Source: Durusdinium trenchii
Taxonomy: Eukaryota; Sar; Dinophyceae; Suessiales; Symbiodiniaceae
DNA length: 64,000 nt
Direction of reading: 5' to 3'
Assembly: GCA_963970005.1 (NCBI GenBank)
Contig: CAXAMN010026694.1
Location: forward strand, 783,958-847,957
Part shown: positions 34,246 to 44,205 of the stretch, in pieces
Layout: every line of letters begins with the position of its first letter
Position numbering within the stretch: the first letter of the stretch is position 1
Position numbers and translations under genes: made by a program
The notes under the pieces: generated by a model
Database searches by the model: none
The model's input: the letters and a program-made list of their open reading frames with translations, nothing else
Told to the model about the DNA's origin: nothing

Positions 34246-34870
34246 TCACAACTGGTGCTCAATATGAGCTTCCAGCACTCGTCTTCTGAGCCAAGATCGT
34301 ACGGCCATGGACCGGCCATACGAGCACCTGGGCCCGATTTGATGTACGTCGTTTAAGCCAAATGGTACCAACATGTAGCAGCATAGACCCCAAACAGTTT
34401 CAGCAGTATTTGTTCGCGTCAATTCCTTGAATTCCAATGTTGGTTGTCTTTTTGTCACGCCCTGCCGCCCCTTCCCTGAAGAATCGTCGGCCAGCAAGGT
34501 GCGAACCCTGAAACTGCAGGTAACATCAAAAGATATGTGAATCTCAGTGAAATTTGTTTTGGAAATGTTTGTTATATGATGTGTCTGTACAGGCAACATG
34601 GTTCTTTGTGCAACTAAAGAAATGTTTGAAAGCCATAGTTTCTGATTCCCTGACTCATATGTGCACGGAGAAAATCCAAGGATGATATCAAAGTTGAAAC
34701 GCTGCGTCACTGTTGATTTCATAGCCACATGGAAACAAACCTGCACAAGGCGCCGGAGAAGGGGAAAACTGCGCGGCCAAGTAAGTAGGGGACAAGGCCC
34801 GGACAAGGACGGACGGCGCGCCCACGGCTGTCGTGGCCGGCCAGACCAGACCTTTTCTTCCTAAGAGAGA
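34246..34870 (-). CDS. Hypothetical protein, two candidate exons
   Basis: Minus strand. The downstream piece (34513-34246) follows gttacctgcag and reads FRVRTLLADDSSGKGRQG, TKRQPTLEFKELTRTNTAE and MLVPFGLNDVHQIG to a TGA. An upstream piece ending at a GT donor (ttgtgcag before gtttgttt, about 34742) joins in phase and reads GHDSRGRAVRPCPGLVPYL. The intron would be about 230 nt. The whole interval is also open in one long frame without splicing (186 codons). No family was recognised. Confidence 0.42.
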
Positions 34871-34917
34871 ACCCCAACAGTAAACTGTTTGGGGAAACAT
34901 ACAGTATACGTGTCAGT

Positions 34918-34962
34918 ATCTATATATCTATATAGAGAGAGAGAGAGTGAGAGAGAGAGTCT
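34918..34962. repeat. TA and GA microsatellite
   Basis: tatctatatatctatatag passes into (ga)n with single interruptions. It immediately precedes the Rab-like fragment and LINE. Confidence 0.85.
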
Positions 34963-34991
34963 GTTAAAGAAACCAAAGACCCAAAGACCCA

Positions 34992-35085
34992 ATGGCTCAA
35001 GGTTTCGGTTCAAGGTTCAGGTTCAGGAATAGGAGATCCACTCATCAAGCTTCAGATCTGGGACACAGCAGGTCAAGTAAATTCA
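34992..35085 (+). pseudogene. Rab-type GTPase fragment (G3/switch II)
   Basis: The plus strand reads IKLQIWDTAGQ at about 35053-35085, the G3 motif of Rab small GTPases (WDTAGQE). It stops exactly at a plausible GT donor (caa before gtaaat), where Rab proteins continue with Glu-Arg/Ser-Phe. In a neighbouring frame 28 bases upstream, GFGSR resembles the FG(A/T/S)R of Rab2/4/14 at about the correct distance, so one frameshift would unite them. No P-loop or NKxD motif was found nearby. It is either a decayed exon or a captured fragment. Confidence 0.42.
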
Positions 35086-35091
35086 GTACAA

Positions 35092-35880
35092 ATGAATCAT
35101 CCATACATTGCGTGTGCCCAGAAAAGGTTTGGCAGTTGGTTGTGTTGCGATCGTGTCCACAACAAAGCCAAATGCCAATGGTGTGGTCATACGTGGTCAC
35201 ATAGCATGAGCCACAACCCAGTGCTTGGAACCAAGAGAAAGACTCCTAAGCAACGCACCCAGTGGGCCAAGTGGAACTTCCCCAAAGTTGGTGTTCAGTG
35301 GCCGTCCTTTCGTGAGGTCTTGCAAACCCTGCCAGGATTGACAGGTCCAACACGCAAGAAGCCTGAGGGAAGGCAGAGGCCACAGCTTTCCAGCACCCTG
35401 GCCCAAGCATGGCATGATTTGCCTGAGGATGTCCAAGCCAAATTCTTGGCCGCTGGCTTCGTCCCTCCCCCTGAGCCGAAACCATCGCAGCATGACACAT
35501 TGACGCAGACCCTTCGCCAGCATATTGATGCCTGTGGTTGTACGTGCTGTAGTTGAATCAACTGCGCAGACTCCGCAAGAACCTGTCAGCAAAGCCGAGC
35601 AAGGATGGAGTGCCAGCAGAGCTTTCAAGGAAAGCAGTGGCACACTGAGAGGATTAGCTGAGCGGAAGATACAGATTCAATCCGAGATTGAACACACCAA
35701 AGAGATTTTAAAAAGTCAGGTGGCAGATCTTCAGAAATTGCAAGGTGAAATCCATGAGGCTGAGCAGGCTGTCCTGCACATCAGCAGCAGCTCGCAAAGC
35801 AAGTGCTGAAGGATGAGCCTGATTCCCTGACGTCTTTACTGACTCAGCTTGGAATCAGCTTGACGTCCGAGCAGCGACTC
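35092..35880 (+). pseudogene. LINE ORF1-like: Cys ribbon and coiled coil
   Basis: It starts MNHPYIACAQKRFGSW, then LCCDRVHNKAKCQWCGHTW, a compact cysteine cluster, followed by a basic region and QLSSTLAQAWHDLPEDV. A stop at 35556 ends the first frame. Another frame (35525-35809) continues with GLAERKIQIQSEIEHTKE and QVADLQKLQGEIHEAEQ, a clear heptad-like coiled coil. A third short piece (SLTSLLTQLGISL) ends near 35898. Such ORF1 proteins bind element RNA; that role is inferred from family position. Confidence 0.6.
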
Positions 35881-35997
35881 AAGTTGCAAGAATTCTAGTC
35901 TGAAGGGTCGACGCGGCGAAAGCTATACCTGGACACCGAACTCAGTGCTGTTTCTGACGCTGCCATGAGTGACCGTGCTGATGATGGCAACTTGGCC

Positions 35998-36560
35998 AGT
36001 TTTTGCGGGTAGCCATGAGATCTGTCAGATCATGCGCAGAATGGGGAATGCTCTCAACCTGGGGTAGTAAACAACAACTTGAGCCTCTCCAGCGTGATGT
36101 CTGGGTGGGTGACATTTCTGTTGATTTGACAGCCGACACACCGGGAGCCTTGGCCGCATTGACCTTGCAAGCTTTCCGTGAGCTTAAGTCAATCCTTGCC
36201 GCCCATGGTTTTGCCTTGTCTTTGTCAAAAACTGCCACCTCACAACCCACTATGGGGTTGCCACTTGCGTTGAAAAGATTCGCAACGATGATGAACCTGA
36301 GGTTCGTCCTGCAGTCCGTGACTTAGTAGGTGTAGACAGTACTGGACGCCGTCGGCGTCGGATTCAAACTCAGCGGGAACGTCAGCAAAAAGCCCAGGGG
36401 CAGCAACTGAGTCGACTTCGCATTGGTCTCGAGGGCGTCCGCGTGAGACTAGTCCGGGGGAGCATTCACCCTTCCATGCTTCATGGCATTGAAGCGCACG
36501 GGTTGCCTCCCCAGCGACTTCGCATCCTTCGACATGCGCTTGCAAGGCAAATATAGGTTT
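35998..36560 (+). pseudogene. Reverse transcriptase, C-terminal remnant
   Basis: It reads VAMRSVRSCAEWGM, then DVWVGDISVDLTAD, FRELKSILAAHGFALSLSK and, in another frame, VDSTGRRRRRIQTQRERQQ and RIGLEGVRVRLVRGSIHP. In related elements the motif before ISVDL is ADD; here it is VGD, so one catalytic aspartate is lost. The frame changes at about 36325. The upstream palm is absent. Confidence 0.6.
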
Positions 36561-36740
36561 GCAAACGCGTGGCAATGTTGATTGTTTGTTCCAGTTTCAC
36601 GGTAAGCTTGAAGATCCGGGGCTATCCATCCAGCTCCGCCAATTACCGCCAATTCAAAGCAGTGCCTAAATAGGTTCAAGCGTGGCCAGAGCACCTCAGA
36701 CCTTGGTTGGAAGAGGCCTGGAGGCTGCCGTCAGAGCACC

Positions 36741-37415
36741 TTGACGGGCGCCATGCAAACAATCCAAACTATGTTTAGGCTTGCTGGTTGGCAGATGCAA
36801 GATCTAAGCGAGTGGTCGGTCACCTGTCATGACCAGACGTGGGTAATTCGCATTGATGATTCTGTTGAATACGGTTTGGCTGTTCTTGTTGAGGTTTACC
36901 ATGCACAGCAATGGCAGCGCATTAGTCAGCTGCCGTCAGTGCAAGGTCTTGAAGGGGTAGGTGATTACACTGTAGCTCGAAGTGTGTCCAAAGCTTCCGA
37001 AAAACTTGAACTGAATGCCCTCAATGCCCTAATTCAAGGAACCATTCTCCGTGCTGATAAAGGGGGCCCTGCCATGTGTTGTCCCTGCAACGCGCCAGCC
37101 ACGCTGGAGCATGTCCTCCTGGATTGTCAATGGTTTGAGGACCGCCAGTTGACAATCCCGGATACAATACGGCCATTCCTTCGCACCCCTAGTTGGCGGC
37201 CTGTTTGGTTTCGAACCATAGTTCCCCGTAGTTTGTACGGCAACCCCAAACCAAGCGACGCGGCGAGCCTCGATTTGAAATGCGAAGGATGCTTTGAATT
37301 GCCTGCAGCCACACCTGGCCCCAGCTGCCTGTTTTGGGTGTCAGTGCACGGGGCAAGTTTCGGGATTCCCGCTTTCCCACTCTTTGTTTTGTTATTCATG
37401 CTTTTGACATGGTAG
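36741..37415 (+). pseudogene. LINE thumb and zinc-finger region (zf-RVT type)
   Basis: An uninterrupted 224-codon stretch with DQTWVIRIDDSVEYGLAV, then RADKGGPAMCCPCNAPATL and EHVLLDCQW. The spacing C-x2-C-x7-H-x4-C matches the finger that follows reverse transcriptase in many LINEs. After TPSWRPVWFRTIVPR the sequence GPSCLFWVSVHGASFG corresponds to the first strand of RNase H but ends in a hydrophobic, probably frameshifted tail. Confidence 0.62.
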
Positions 37416-37439
37416 GGGAAGACCTTTGCCTGCAAGGAA

Positions 37440-37960
37440 GAATTTGGGGCCTTGTGGGAGGGCCAGGGGTAAGTTGAAGCTTTGGGTGTGTTGTTGCAAG
37501 CCACTTCCGGGGTGGTCAACGTAATTTTCGATAACTTGCAGGCGTCGAGGACTTGGCACCGCCAACGCTTCCGGAGTCACGTAGACCTGTGGCGGCAAGT
37601 ACTTGAACAGGATGGAGTACAGAGACTCCGTCTCCTTCCCCGCAAGTGGAGCTGGAGGTGCAGACTGGCTGATTTCTGTGTCAGGTATCCAGGCCAAACC
37701 CATGTCTGGACCATACTAAACAGCACTGTAGCACATGCTAAACAGGTTGCATGCAATTTGCATGACCCCCAGCACCATGCTCATGTCAAACATTTAGATG
37801 AAGTGGCGCGCTAACTTATTCTTTGCACGCAAGCGCGAGTTGCTGCCATGTTGCAAGCTCCGCGGGGGGACCGCCCCATGAAACCTACAAAACCAGAGGT
37901 TTCCGACGCAGCCATAGCTGGCAACTGCATCGGCCGATCGAGACAAAGATCGCAGCAACA
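37440..37960 (+). pseudogene. RNase H-like C-terminal remnant
   Basis: It reads ATSGVVNVIFDNLQASR, RQRFRSHVDLWRQVLEQDG and, before a TAA at 37812, HDPQHHAHVKHLDEVAR. After that stop the same frame reads VAAMLQAPRGDRPMK. The order and His/Asp content fit the end of an RNase H domain, with the usual TDN replaced by TSG, so a catalytic residue is missing. It ends near 37960 in ordinary sequence. Confidence 0.5.
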
Positions 37961-37964
37961 CTAA

Positions 37965-38750
37965 CCTGGGTCCATGTCAGGGACTTAGTAAGCAGAGCTT
38001 CTTGAAAAAACTTCAAGGTGAGGACGCGGACCCGACACACAGACCATTCAAATATGGCAGCAAACGGAGGTGTGCTTTGCGTGCTTCAGTCCTTGCGAAG
38101 CAGGAGAGTAAGTGGAAACCAACCACCATGCTCAGCAAGGCATGCCGGGGCGGCCTGGAGACCAACCGGAGGCCAGGGCTGGGGTCAAGCGAGTTTCTGA
38201 GCTCATGTGCCACATGGCAGACATCCGAACCTTGTTTGCCTAATGTGATTGTGGCCGCACCCTTGTCCCATGACCTTACTCCTGTCGGAGTCCATGGTGG
38301 ACGCAGAACTTTGCAGCCGCTCAAGCCACTAGCCTCTTGTTGGCACGCCTGGTGTTGAGAAGTTTGGCCTGGAGGAGAACCTAGCACAGAGTGCATTGGA
38401 AGTGAGCGGAAAAACCAAAGACCCAATTAGCTTCAAACTCCAAGATGGCCTTGGTATGCCAAAGTTGTTTATCAGCAGTATTTGAATAGCGAGTTGCAAT
38501 GTCAAACCTCGCCTGCAACTGCCTGCATGACTTTGTGCGACAAAGTCGAAAGTGTTTAACAATACTCCACGAGATCTTGCACCTTTGATGCGATTGCAAA
38601 TAAAATGGCTGTCTGGAAAGAGTCTCTGGATTATGCACGAAGGCCCCAAGCAAAATCCCGTGGTGTCAAGGAAGTTCAAGGGGAGCCATGCCTTTCAGCG
38701 CCAAACCACATCCTGAGAGATGGCTGAAAAGGGCGCAACTTTTGCAGAAA
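37965..38750. other. Region open on both strands, probably decayed coding
   Basis: Plus strand: ENLAQSALEVSGKTKDPIS near 38370-38430 continues in the same frame with two stops to PLMRLQIKWLSGKSLW near 38585, as in a pseudogene. Minus strand: FDIATRYSNTADKQLWHTK at 38653-38381 is open for 90 codons. Strand and nature are unresolved; it may belong to the LINE's 3' flank. Confidence 0.3.
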
Positions 38751-38751
38751 C

Positions 38752-39216
38752 TCATCCTTCAACCTGCAACCTCCGCAGAACTGCATCACTTCGTCTGAGG
38801 AGGGGCCTTCCGAAGTCACAACCAACCACGACATCAAGGTCATGCTCCAATCGCAATGCAGTTCCTTTGCTTCCCAGTGAGGTATGTCTTGGATGTTCGA
38901 AGAGCTCTTGATCTTCTCTTCGCACTCCTTTCACTAACGGCTCATCTGTGCTGCGGAGGCGCCTCAAAACAAAATCAAGTTGGTGCAGTGTACAGAATAT
39001 GTGCAGATCCATCGTTGCGCAGGTTGAGTCTGGTTGCCTGCAGACGTCTTGGCTGGTTTTGGTGGAAATGGCTTTCCGGGCTCCAGGCTCCAGTCCACAT
39101 TTAAGGCAGCATTGATTGAGCTGGTAGTGCACAGCATCACATCCCAGGGTTTCGTGTCTCTCCCGAATCGTGACACACTCGCAAAAAGAAAGGCCGACAC
39201 TAAGGACCATACTCAC
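38752..39216 (-). CDS. Hypothetical protein, about 154 codons
   Basis: Minus strand. The best part, 38950-38764, follows gcgcctccgcag and reads TDEPLVKGVRREDQELFEH and RLEHDLDVVVGCDFGRP, ending at a GT donor (ttgcag before gttgaa). The upstream part (CGLEPGARKAISTKTSQ) joins it either by direct reading or through an 87-nt GC-AG intron, both in phase. No family was recognised. No plus-strand frame of comparable length overlaps the core. Confidence 0.42.
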   Translation of the reverse strand: MSMVLSVGLSFCECVTIRERHETLGCDAVHYQLNQCCLKCGLEPGARKAISTKTSQDVCRQPDSTCATMDLHIFCTLHQLDFVLRRLRSTDEPLVKGVRREDQELFEHPRHTSLGSKGTALRLEHDLDVVVGCDFGRPLLRRSDAVLRRLQVEG

Positions 39217-39281
39217 AACACTGATGGATCTGGTGCAGGCTGTAGCCGGAATAGATGTCTAGCCGCTCATGTTTGCAAGGG

Positions 39282-39380
39282 CATCTATGTTTGTATAGAA
39301 CATCTATGTTTGTATAGAATAGTAAAATATATGATATAGTAATATAGTATATAATATATATACACATATTATTTATCTAT
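39282..39380. repeat. 19-bp tandem pair and AT tract
   Basis: catctatgtttgtatagaa is repeated twice without gap (39282-39300 and 39301-39319), followed by an AT-rich tract to about 39380. Confidence 0.8.
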
Positions 39381-39655
39381 ATGTTCCCCTACCTTCTCAT
39401 GTTTGCCGCAGCGACGATTTCTGAGCCGCTAAAATTAAATGTCTGATTCTCTGGGCCCCCCGAGCAGCGCTTTCCAGTCTTGCTGCCTCCATCAATTCCA
39501 CGTCACTGGAATTGAACAAGAAAGCCGATGAACATGGAGATCATGGAGTGTTTTTTTCCCGCAGAATGCAGCTGCCTCTCAGTGGTTTGGTTCTTTTGAT
39601 AGTGGGACAGTCCTCATGTTACTCCAAGCAATTGTGACGGTGCACAGCTTCGACA

Positions 39656-40006
39656 TTGCCAAATCAGCTGAACATGACAAGGAATAGATTGTGCGAGATG
39701 CTGGTTGCTGGCAAAAGCCCTCACCATGAATGCACGCTCCTGGTCATCACCCAGGATATCTTGGGCTACATCATACCACGTCAGCATAAATTATCTATAC
39801 AAACTTACATTATTGAGCACCCAAGTGACTTGGAGCAACACCGACAGGACAGAGCTTTTGCCTTAAATAACGTGGTGAAAGTGGTGTGCAAGATCGTGCA
39901 AACCACTGTCTGGCTGGTCATCTCTAGCCTCTGGGAATCAGCTATCGCACAGGTCGAAGCCGAGCAAAGCTGCCATGCCTTCAGCACTGGGTTTAGCGAA
40001 CTCTGA
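39656..40006 (+). CDS. Hypothetical open frame
   Basis: The plus strand is open for 117 codons: RLCEMLVAGKSPHHECTLL, EHPSDLEQHRQDRAFALNN and VWLVISSLWESAIAQVEAE to TGA. An acceptor is possible within gaacatgacaag. The minus strand is also open at 40065-39805. No family was recognised. Confidence 0.33.
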   Translation: MPNQLNMTRNRLCEMLVAGKSPHHECTLLVITQDILGYIIPRQHKLSIQTYIIEHPSDLEQHRQDRAFALNNVVKVVCKIVQTTVWLVISSLWESAIAQVEAEQSCHAFSTGFSEL

Positions 40007-40009
40007 TAG

Positions 40010-41640
40010 CGTTTTGCCGTCTTCGACTCCCTTCTCAGACCCTTCTTGAATTGGATCAATTGCAACTCTCTTCTATCTCAAAATTCAAATGATTCCACCT
40101 CAAAGCTCTAGGCTTCACTCAATTGACATCCCTTCGTCCAGGCTTCGTCTATCTTCATCTCCTCGTGTCCCAGAAACAGTCGGTTGTGGGCCTCCAAAGT
40201 CTGCGAGAGCGACGCCAAAGGCCTCAATTTGACCACTAAGGAGACCAAAGGCATCAACCGATTAGGCGCCCAACTGACCGGATCTGCTGTGAAGGATGTC
40301 CATCAGACGCCGCTTAGTTGGACTCTGTGGGGAAGACCCTTGGGACGGCTGAAGACCTTCTTCGACCCCCTACAGCCGATACAGCAAGCTCTTCGCTGCG
40401 GAGGTTTGCAGCTTGGACTCCATGGGCAAACAACTTAGGACTCTCAGTGACAGCTCAGTTGCTATCAAAAAGGTTGAATAAGCAACACCAATCACCAGTA
40501 AACACTCTCACTATAGAATCCTGCTTGCTGCTGCGTTTTGCCGTTGCCTGTGCATTCATTGGCTGGAACAACTAGCTCATGTCTCGTGATGTCTGAGGCT
40601 CCTCGCAAGTAGGTCTGCGTGAACTTTGTTGTATCTTTGGCCACCTGTCGACGTGTGCAGCTCAGAGCTGCACTGCTCGGTGTGCAGTCAGAGCTTCCCG
40701 TTTGTCTTGCGGGTGTTCCGACCGCCGTCGACGGCCTCAAACCTTCTCAGCCAACTCCTGGCCGTCGGTGGATCACTGAAGCGCAAGCGGATCACCTGCT
40801 GGGACGGCCCGGGCCGAACGGGGAACCGTGGATCCAGACATGCTCTGGGCCCCAAGGCTCGTTTTGCAGACGAACACGCTGCCGCTCCGGTTTTGAAGTG
40901 AAGTGAACACGATCAAACAAGAAGATCAAGAAGCGATGTCTGTGTAGCACTTCTCCCCGTAACACGCCAACAAAAGGTCGTAAAAAAGCTGTAGATTCTC
41001 CCCCTCCCACATCTTCCACCCTACTGTCCTTTCCTGCAAACGACTGTTTTTCAATTTGCAGCTTGTGCACAAGGTCCGTCTATTTCAGCGATTCGGGAGC
41101 CTCTTGTCGCCCACCAATAATGAACTTGATGGAAAGGCACGGGACCAGAGCCTGGGTTTCAAAAGGTTCTTAAGGTCATTGTTTGGGTCAAACTGTATCA
41201 AGGTAAACTAGAGCTGGAAGTAGGACCAATAGCCCTATGAAATTGAACTGTCAGCAAAAGAGACATTGAATTCCACCATGCAGGTGCATGGATTACACTA
41301 GCCTCTCTTCGACTTGCATGTCCCTATGTCAGTGCATAAAATAGTACCAATCGCAACAGCAACTACACACCTGTGTGAATGCCAAATTTCTGGGGTTCGG
41401 GGAGAACATCGGCTGTTGCGGAGAGTGGGAAGGCTTGAAAGGCATCATTGCTGTGGATACCCTCGTTTTGGGGCTGCTCATGTCCCAAACATGTGTCCTT
41501 AATGGAGCACATGTCTGTACGTAGAGACGTCGAGCTTGTCCACCCCTTGCGCCGGCTGGTCCGTCCTGGCCATCGTCAATATTCACTGAGATGATGGACG
41601 ACAAACTCAACCTGGGCTTAGCCGGCTGCTGAAAAGCGGC
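40010..41640 (+). mobile_element. Second LINE-type remnant (ORF1 coiled coil to start of EEP)
   Basis: Translated piecewise on the plus strand with many frame changes: a 5' part with CRLRLPSQTLLELDQLQLS, SLDSMGKQLRTLSDSS near 40412, PTAVDGLKPSQPTPGRRW near 40725, VGGSLKRKRITCWDGPG near 40763, FQFAACAQGPSISAIRE near 41052, then GLLMSQTCVLNGAHVC near 41470 and CAGWSVLAIVNIH near 41550. The last resembles the first strand of an EEP endonuclease. The series matches a LINE type that I remember as very abundant in Symbiodiniaceae. No reverse transcriptase follows; the copy is truncated and frameshifted. Confidence 0.5.
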
Positions 41641-41699
41641 CAGGGCAGCTGTTAGCAGCTGTTGAGGGGTGGGATAATGAGCAAAGTACAGACTGCAGA

Positions 41700-43040
41700 T
41701 TGGGACGAACACCAACTGACAATGTGTGGCAAAGGCTCATTTGCGACTACTGCTGCTTCAGGAGACCACGATCAGTCGATCAAATTACTCCTGCTGCTGA
41801 GCAGATTCCACAACTGCGAGACATGAACCCCACAAGTGAAAATTCCTATGGAATGATTACACTTCTCAAAGGTTCTTCATTAATCTCAGAATCCGACGCA
41901 TGCAACACTTGAAGTGGACTATTGAAGTCCAAGAAGAGTAGAAAGCCTTGTACCTGCAAAAGCTCTTGAATGTCAGCATTGAATGCGAGGATGGTCTCAA
42001 CACACTTGCAGATCTGGTGGCAGTCTTCAGCTTCTTTGCGATAATGAAGGCGCACAAGAATCATGTTCTCCGTTCGCCATCTTGCAAGCACGCCAGCTGG
42101 CCTTTGAGGAGTCATCTAGAGATATCTAGAGTCATCTTTCAACACGTCGAAGAAAGCAATCAAGAAACATGATCTATTGACAAACTTATACGTATATGAT
42201 GAGCTTTGATTGCAGGGCAAATCTTGATTGAGGGTTTATTCTACTTACGACAATCATGGTGATCTAAGCTAGACACGCCAAAGGGATCCAGCCTCAGCGC
42301 GAGGAGTAGCCGGCTGACAGATATCAGAAAGGCCATTGGTTTAAAGCTGTATGGGTGCAAGTCAATGTCAGCCATGTCAAACATCTAGCAGAACTTTGCA
42401 ATGACTGATATGGAATGCAACACCCGCGCCACCGACTAACTTGAGGTGGCAGAAGGCTTCAAAGGGTTCTAAGCATTCCAACGGGCTATTTCTGCTTGTG
42501 CTGGAGGCACTGACAACCGCGCCTTGGAAGCTTCAGGCACCACAAATCAAGGACATTCTCTTCTATCAGACACGTGCCCTTGCAAGTGAGTGTCAGTAAA
42601 ATGTTGTGTCTCATCCGTCCATAGTTCAAGGCAACTCAAGCACACATTTTCTCAGCAATGATGACCTGGTGTCAAATCGCCAGAAGTTCCACACATTCCC
42701 TCCGGCCTCTGCTTTCCAGGACCTCTCGCTGCTTGAGAGGGCTAAGCTGCCTCCCAGCTGTTGCATCCGTTGGTCAAAATGGCTTGCTTGAGCAGCCTAC
42801 CGTCTACCTCTACAAATTGCAAGTGGCACAAGAAGTGTATGAAAAAGCAATATATCATAATATATATATATATATCTACCGGAACAGGAATCAACGTTTC
42901 AGAATACCTCCCGCAAACACAATTGTACTGTAATGCATGTAAACATATATGTACAGAAATAGAACGCCTTTCAGGGGTGACAACTTTTTTGTGAAGCCTT
43001 AGCTAGGCAAGTACCGGTCTTCCTTCTCGTCTTCCTGAAA
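41700..43040. other. Spacer with scattered possible exons
   Basis: 41948-42172 (plus) reads LNVSIECEDGLNTLADLV and could be an exon; the minus strand is open as well. 42606-42791 (plus) reads HFLSNDDLVSNRQKFHTF. No splice-consistent pairs were established. An AT microsatellite lies near 42858-42875. Confidence 0.28.
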
Positions 43041-43269
43041 GTGAACCGAAAGATGTCACATTCGACTCTTCGAGGGAGACGTGTTGGCGATCTGTTTCGA
43101 TCCCAGGCCAGACCTTTCACTTTGGCCATCCTAGGATGCGAGGTGGTGAAGATGAACATGCGTCTCATGGAAAGGTGGAACAAATGCAACACATGCAATT
43201 CTGTCTCACTGAATAGCCACACGAATGAAGCATTAATCAATGTTTCGGGCAAGTATGCTGCAACTCCCT

Positions 43270-43938
43270 GCTGTATGGCAACGGGGAGATGTGCCAACAG
43301 GTTTCACTTGCTTTCTACTGCTCCACCCTCGGCTTGGATTTGTTTCGAAGAAAAAGGAATCATTACTTTACAACAGAATATTCACACAATCAGCTCCCTA
43401 GTGTTCTGAAGGCGATGGGTCTTCCTCGCAAGCTTTCGGGAAGTTCTTTTCTTATCTTTTCTGCACCACCACTCAATCTGCAGAATGTTCAAGCATGACT
43501 GCCCAAGGATTGTTGGTGTCGATTCTGTCCCACAACCTGGTTGAGGCTGAAGCTGGTCTTCGAGGATGACTGTCACTCATGCCGCACCGCATTGCGTGAC
43601 TGTTCGTGCCAGTCCAGTGAAAATTGAGTCCAGTAGGATAAGTGGCTGTGGCCCCATATATATAGATCCAGCGGCATAGAAATCATCAGTAAGTAAGCGT
43701 CATTCCGTCTTGTCAACAAAGTTGCGATGTTTGTCTTTGTTCCCCACCAGCGAAGAGATACGACGTAGAACCAACAAATGTTTCTGCTCGTGCGGAGATT
43801 GACCCTGTGCTGCTGTGCATGGTGCAAAAGCTTCGAACATTCACAAGATCCAATCGGCTTCTGTCTGGTCACAAAATATCTAAGCATCAAAATACATGCA
43901 ACACCCAACACCCAACCTTGTGCAAGCTGATGTCTTGA
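43270..43938 (+). CDS. Hypothetical gene with a GA-AG intron
   Basis: Two strong plus-strand acceptors frame this call. The first (gcaccaccactcaatctgcag) starts 43484-43564, reading SSMTAQGLLVSILSHNL and VEAEAGLR. The exon leaves one base before GATGAC, a GA donor. The second acceptor (tgtctttgttccccaccag) starts 43751-43938, which joins in phase as AKRYDVEPTNVSARAEID, CMVQKLRTFTRSNRL and a TGA. The intron is 186 nt. A candidate earlier exon at about 43270-43420 reads LDLFRRKRNHYFTTEY. A minus-strand frame (43983-43573) is also open. No family was recognised. Confidence 0.48.
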
Positions 43939-43939
43939 A

Positions 43940-44185
43940 GCGCTTTCAGAAAGGGCCAAGGACTGAAATCGCTGATGATTCATTGCAAGAAAACGACTAT
44001 TGAAGTGAGTGACCCTTAATTGACAGAATTTGTGCTAATCGTTCATAATCTTTCGCTTTAGAGCCTGCTGCCAAGGCTTCACAGGAACCAGTTTTCGCGC
44101 CATTCCTTTTGTCACTCGTCAAACCAGCAGCTATTTGACAAAGGCGGTTCTGGATACCAGGGTGTTCCTGAAACCTGCGTGACAT
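43940..44185 (+). CDS. Hypothetical exon pair downstream
   Basis: A plus-strand stretch KGQGLKSLMIHCKKTTIE ends at a classic GTGAGT donor (about 44004). After an acceptor tctttcgctttag (44060) the frame continues in phase 0 as LLPRLHRNQFSRHSF and GGSGYQGVPETCVT to TGA. The minus strand at 44185-43997 is open too (HPGIQNRLCQIAAGL). It could be the end of the preceding gene by alternative use of the stop region. Confidence 0.33.
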
Positions 44186-44205
44186 GATGGCAGTCCAAGC
44201 AAAAT

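Larger units (their letters stand above)
35092..37960 (+). mobile_element. LINE-type retrotransposon, internally deleted and decayed
   Basis: Reading left to right: an ORF1-like part with a Cys ribbon and a coiled coil (35092-35880); the C-terminal part of reverse transcriptase (35998-36560); thumb and zinc finger (36741-37200); RNase H-like remains (37280-37900). The endonuclease and the catalytic fingers/palm of the reverse transcriptase that should lie between ORF1 and 35998 are missing. Stops and frameshifts occur throughout, so the copy is dead. The order ORF1, (EN), RT, zinc finger, RNase H is that of RNase H-bearing non-LTR elements abundant in dinoflagellates. No clear target-site duplication or poly-A tail was found. 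Confidence 0.68.

Noticed and set aside
34992..35085. Functional Rab gene
   Set aside because: Only the G3 motif is present in frame; the P-loop, NKxD and SAK motifs were not seen nearby.
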